From NIOZ-UU13 sp964417935 (GTDB lineage: Bacteria > Planctomycetota > Phycisphaerae > Sedimentisphaerales > Anaerobacaceae), in NCBI GenBank assembly GCA_964417935.1, contig CAYQKF010000082.1, positions 1 through 22,520 of the forward strand: a stretch of 22,520 nucleotides of DNA, written 5' to 3'. Positions within the stretch are counted from its first letter, which is position 1. Each line of letters opens with the position of its first letter. A model generated the notes under the pieces. That model made no database searches and was not told where the DNA came from. It saw only the letters and a program-made list of their open reading frames with translations. Below are positions 21,624 through 22,520 of the stretch, in pieces. The position numbers and the translations under genes are program-made.

Positions 21624-22271
21624 ATGAAACGGTATAGACTGTTGACTTTGGTTTTGTGTGTCGCTCTGGTTGGTTTTAATGTAGTTCTGGTTTATTCTGG
21701 TGAACGAAACAAAAGCAGTGATGAGTTCCGCTCCCGGTTTGTCAAAAACTTCCAGCGCACTTCGCTGAACACGACGATAGGCGATGCAATGATGCTGCGA
21801 ATTCTTGTGGAAGGCACAAGGGCTAAACGCGGGATCGAAGTTGGGTCGGCCAATGGCTTCGGAGCCATCAATATGGGAATAGCTTTCGAGAGGACAGGAG
21901 GGCACCTTTATACGCTGGAAATCGACCCACAGAGAGTAAAAGAATGCCGAGAAAATTTGAAGAAAGTAGGCTTAGAGAAAACGGTTACCTGCATGGAAGG
22001 AGATGCCCTTAAAACATTGCCAACACTTGAAGGCGAGTTTGATTTTGTTTTCATCGATGCCGTGAAACGGGATTACTTAAAATATCTCAAAATTATCGAG
22101 CCGAAGCTAAAACCAGGCGCCGTGGTCGTTGGTGACAATGTCATCCGTTCCGCCCGGGCGATGAAGGATTTTCTGGATTATATACAAAAAAGCCCCAACT
22201 ACGATACGGTTATTATCCGAGCCTCCATGGAGAAAAACGATGGCATGTCGGTCAGCTACAAAATCAAGTGA
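21624..22271 (+). CDS. Membrane-anchored or exported O-methyltransferase (COMT/CCoAOMT-like)
   Basis: The 215-residue product starts at ATG 21624, five bases after AGGAGG. Residues 1-25 form a signal peptide or anchor (LLTLVLCVALVGFNVVLVYSG). The rest is a class I methyltransferase of the cation-dependent type: motif I GIEVGSANGFGA at 70-81, the acidic LYTLEIDP with E99, ID145A in FVFIDAVKRDYLKYL, and GDN at 170-172. D145, D171 and N172 match the metal ligands of catechol/caffeoyl-CoA O-methyltransferases. The length is normal for that family apart from the N-terminal extension. The export signal is unusual for a SAM-dependent enzyme. The substrate is unknown. Confidence 0.87.
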   Translation: MKRYRLLTLVLCVALVGFNVVLVYSGERNKSSDEFRSRFVKNFQRTSLNTTIGDAMMLRILVEGTRAKRGIEVGSANGFGAINMGIAFERTGGHLYTLEIDPQRVKECRENLKKVGLEKTVTCMEGDALKTLPTLEGEFDFVFIDAVKRDYLKYLKIIEPKLKPGAVVVGDNVIRSARAMKDFLDYIQKSPNYDTVIIRASMEKNDGMSVSYKIK

Positions 22272-22339
22272 ACCGCTCACCCTCAAACAAACCACGCAGT
22301 CGAGCCAGGGCAGCAGCTTGGCGGCTTCGGCAGTCGCAA

Positions 22340-22520
22340 CCGCGTGCTTTATCTTAGCCCTTTGGGGGTAGATGGGATTTTGAGATTGGGTTTGTTTGGG
22401 TTTGTTTTTTTGGGGCCTGAAGACGGTTTCATTTTCATAATCCTTTTGTGAAAAAGCGTTTGCGCTCATTTTGGCCTTTACGGAAATTGGGTTTGAATTG
22501 GGTTTGTTTTTTCGGACTGC
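22340..22520. repeat. GGGTTTG / CAAACCC-rich intergenic repeat
   Basis: Downstream of the methyltransferase, ATTGGGTTTGTTTGGGTTTG occurs near 22384-22403, and the theme returns as ATTGGGTTTGAATTGGGTTT near 22486-22505, each followed by a T-run. AGCG-TTTG-CGCT (about 22456-22467) is a small palindrome between them. A minus-strand frame crosses this block but runs antisense into the methyltransferase and is not supported. It is probably a dispersed repeat of this genome. It continues to the window edge. Confidence 0.5.

Noticed and set aside
22107..22469. 120-codon minus-strand frame across the 3' end of the O-methyltransferase
   Set aside because: Half is antisense to the methyltransferase and the rest translates the CAAACCC repeat; no start signal supports it.

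Overview
The window looks like part of a chromosome from the Planctomycetota, most likely a Phycisphaerae/Sedimentisphaerales-type lineage. This is an inference from gene content: a bacterial S10-spc-alpha type ribosomal operon, zinc-ribbon forms of S14, S4 and L36, Tat-exported sulfatases, a large PQQ-like propeller protein with the family's W-T-H-x-x-HD segments, and abundant CGAAA-type and AAACCC-type intergenic text. No 16S gene is present to confirm it.

Positions 1-9822 form one plus-strand ribosomal block in classical order: rplE (3' end only), rpsN, rpsH, rplF, rplR, rpsE, rplO, secY, adk, map, infA, rpmJ, rpsM, rpsK, rpsD, rpoA, rplQ. No rpmD (L30) lies between rpsE and rplO. Several pairs are translationally tight (rpsH/rplF, secY/adk). 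An 18-codon mini-ORF sits between rplO and secY, and its stop overlaps the secY start. The larger gaps hold hairpins and repeats. The most striking is a 166-bp three-armed palindrome that overlaps the last codons of map. A HIT-family hydrolase gene (9938-10354) and an initiator tRNA gene with its own promoter and terminator follow.

Positions 10485-22520 are accessory in character. They hold an RRM/RGG RNA-binding protein, two tandem sulfatases on the plus strand (the second with an in-frame stop in its signal peptide), a convergent two-lobed alpha/beta hydrolase (acetyl-xylan-esterase/prolyl-oligopeptidase type) on the minus strand, a divergent 1105-residue exported protein joining a methyltransferase-like domain to PQQ-type beta-propeller repeats, a minus-strand tRNA-Ser(CGA), and an exported cation-dependent-type O-methyltransferase. 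Sulfatases plus an esterase suggest desulfation and deacylation of a sulfated polysaccharide, but no glycoside hydrolase or sulfatase-maturating enzyme is inside the window.

The main non-coding signals are the cloverleaf palindrome at the map 3' end, a 43-bp hairpin motif present at both 17566-17608 and about 21266-21309, a GC-rich palindrome inside the signal-peptide codons of the propeller gene, and intergenic-type repeat text read in frame inside that same gene. All calls come from reading the sequence; nothing was searched against a database.
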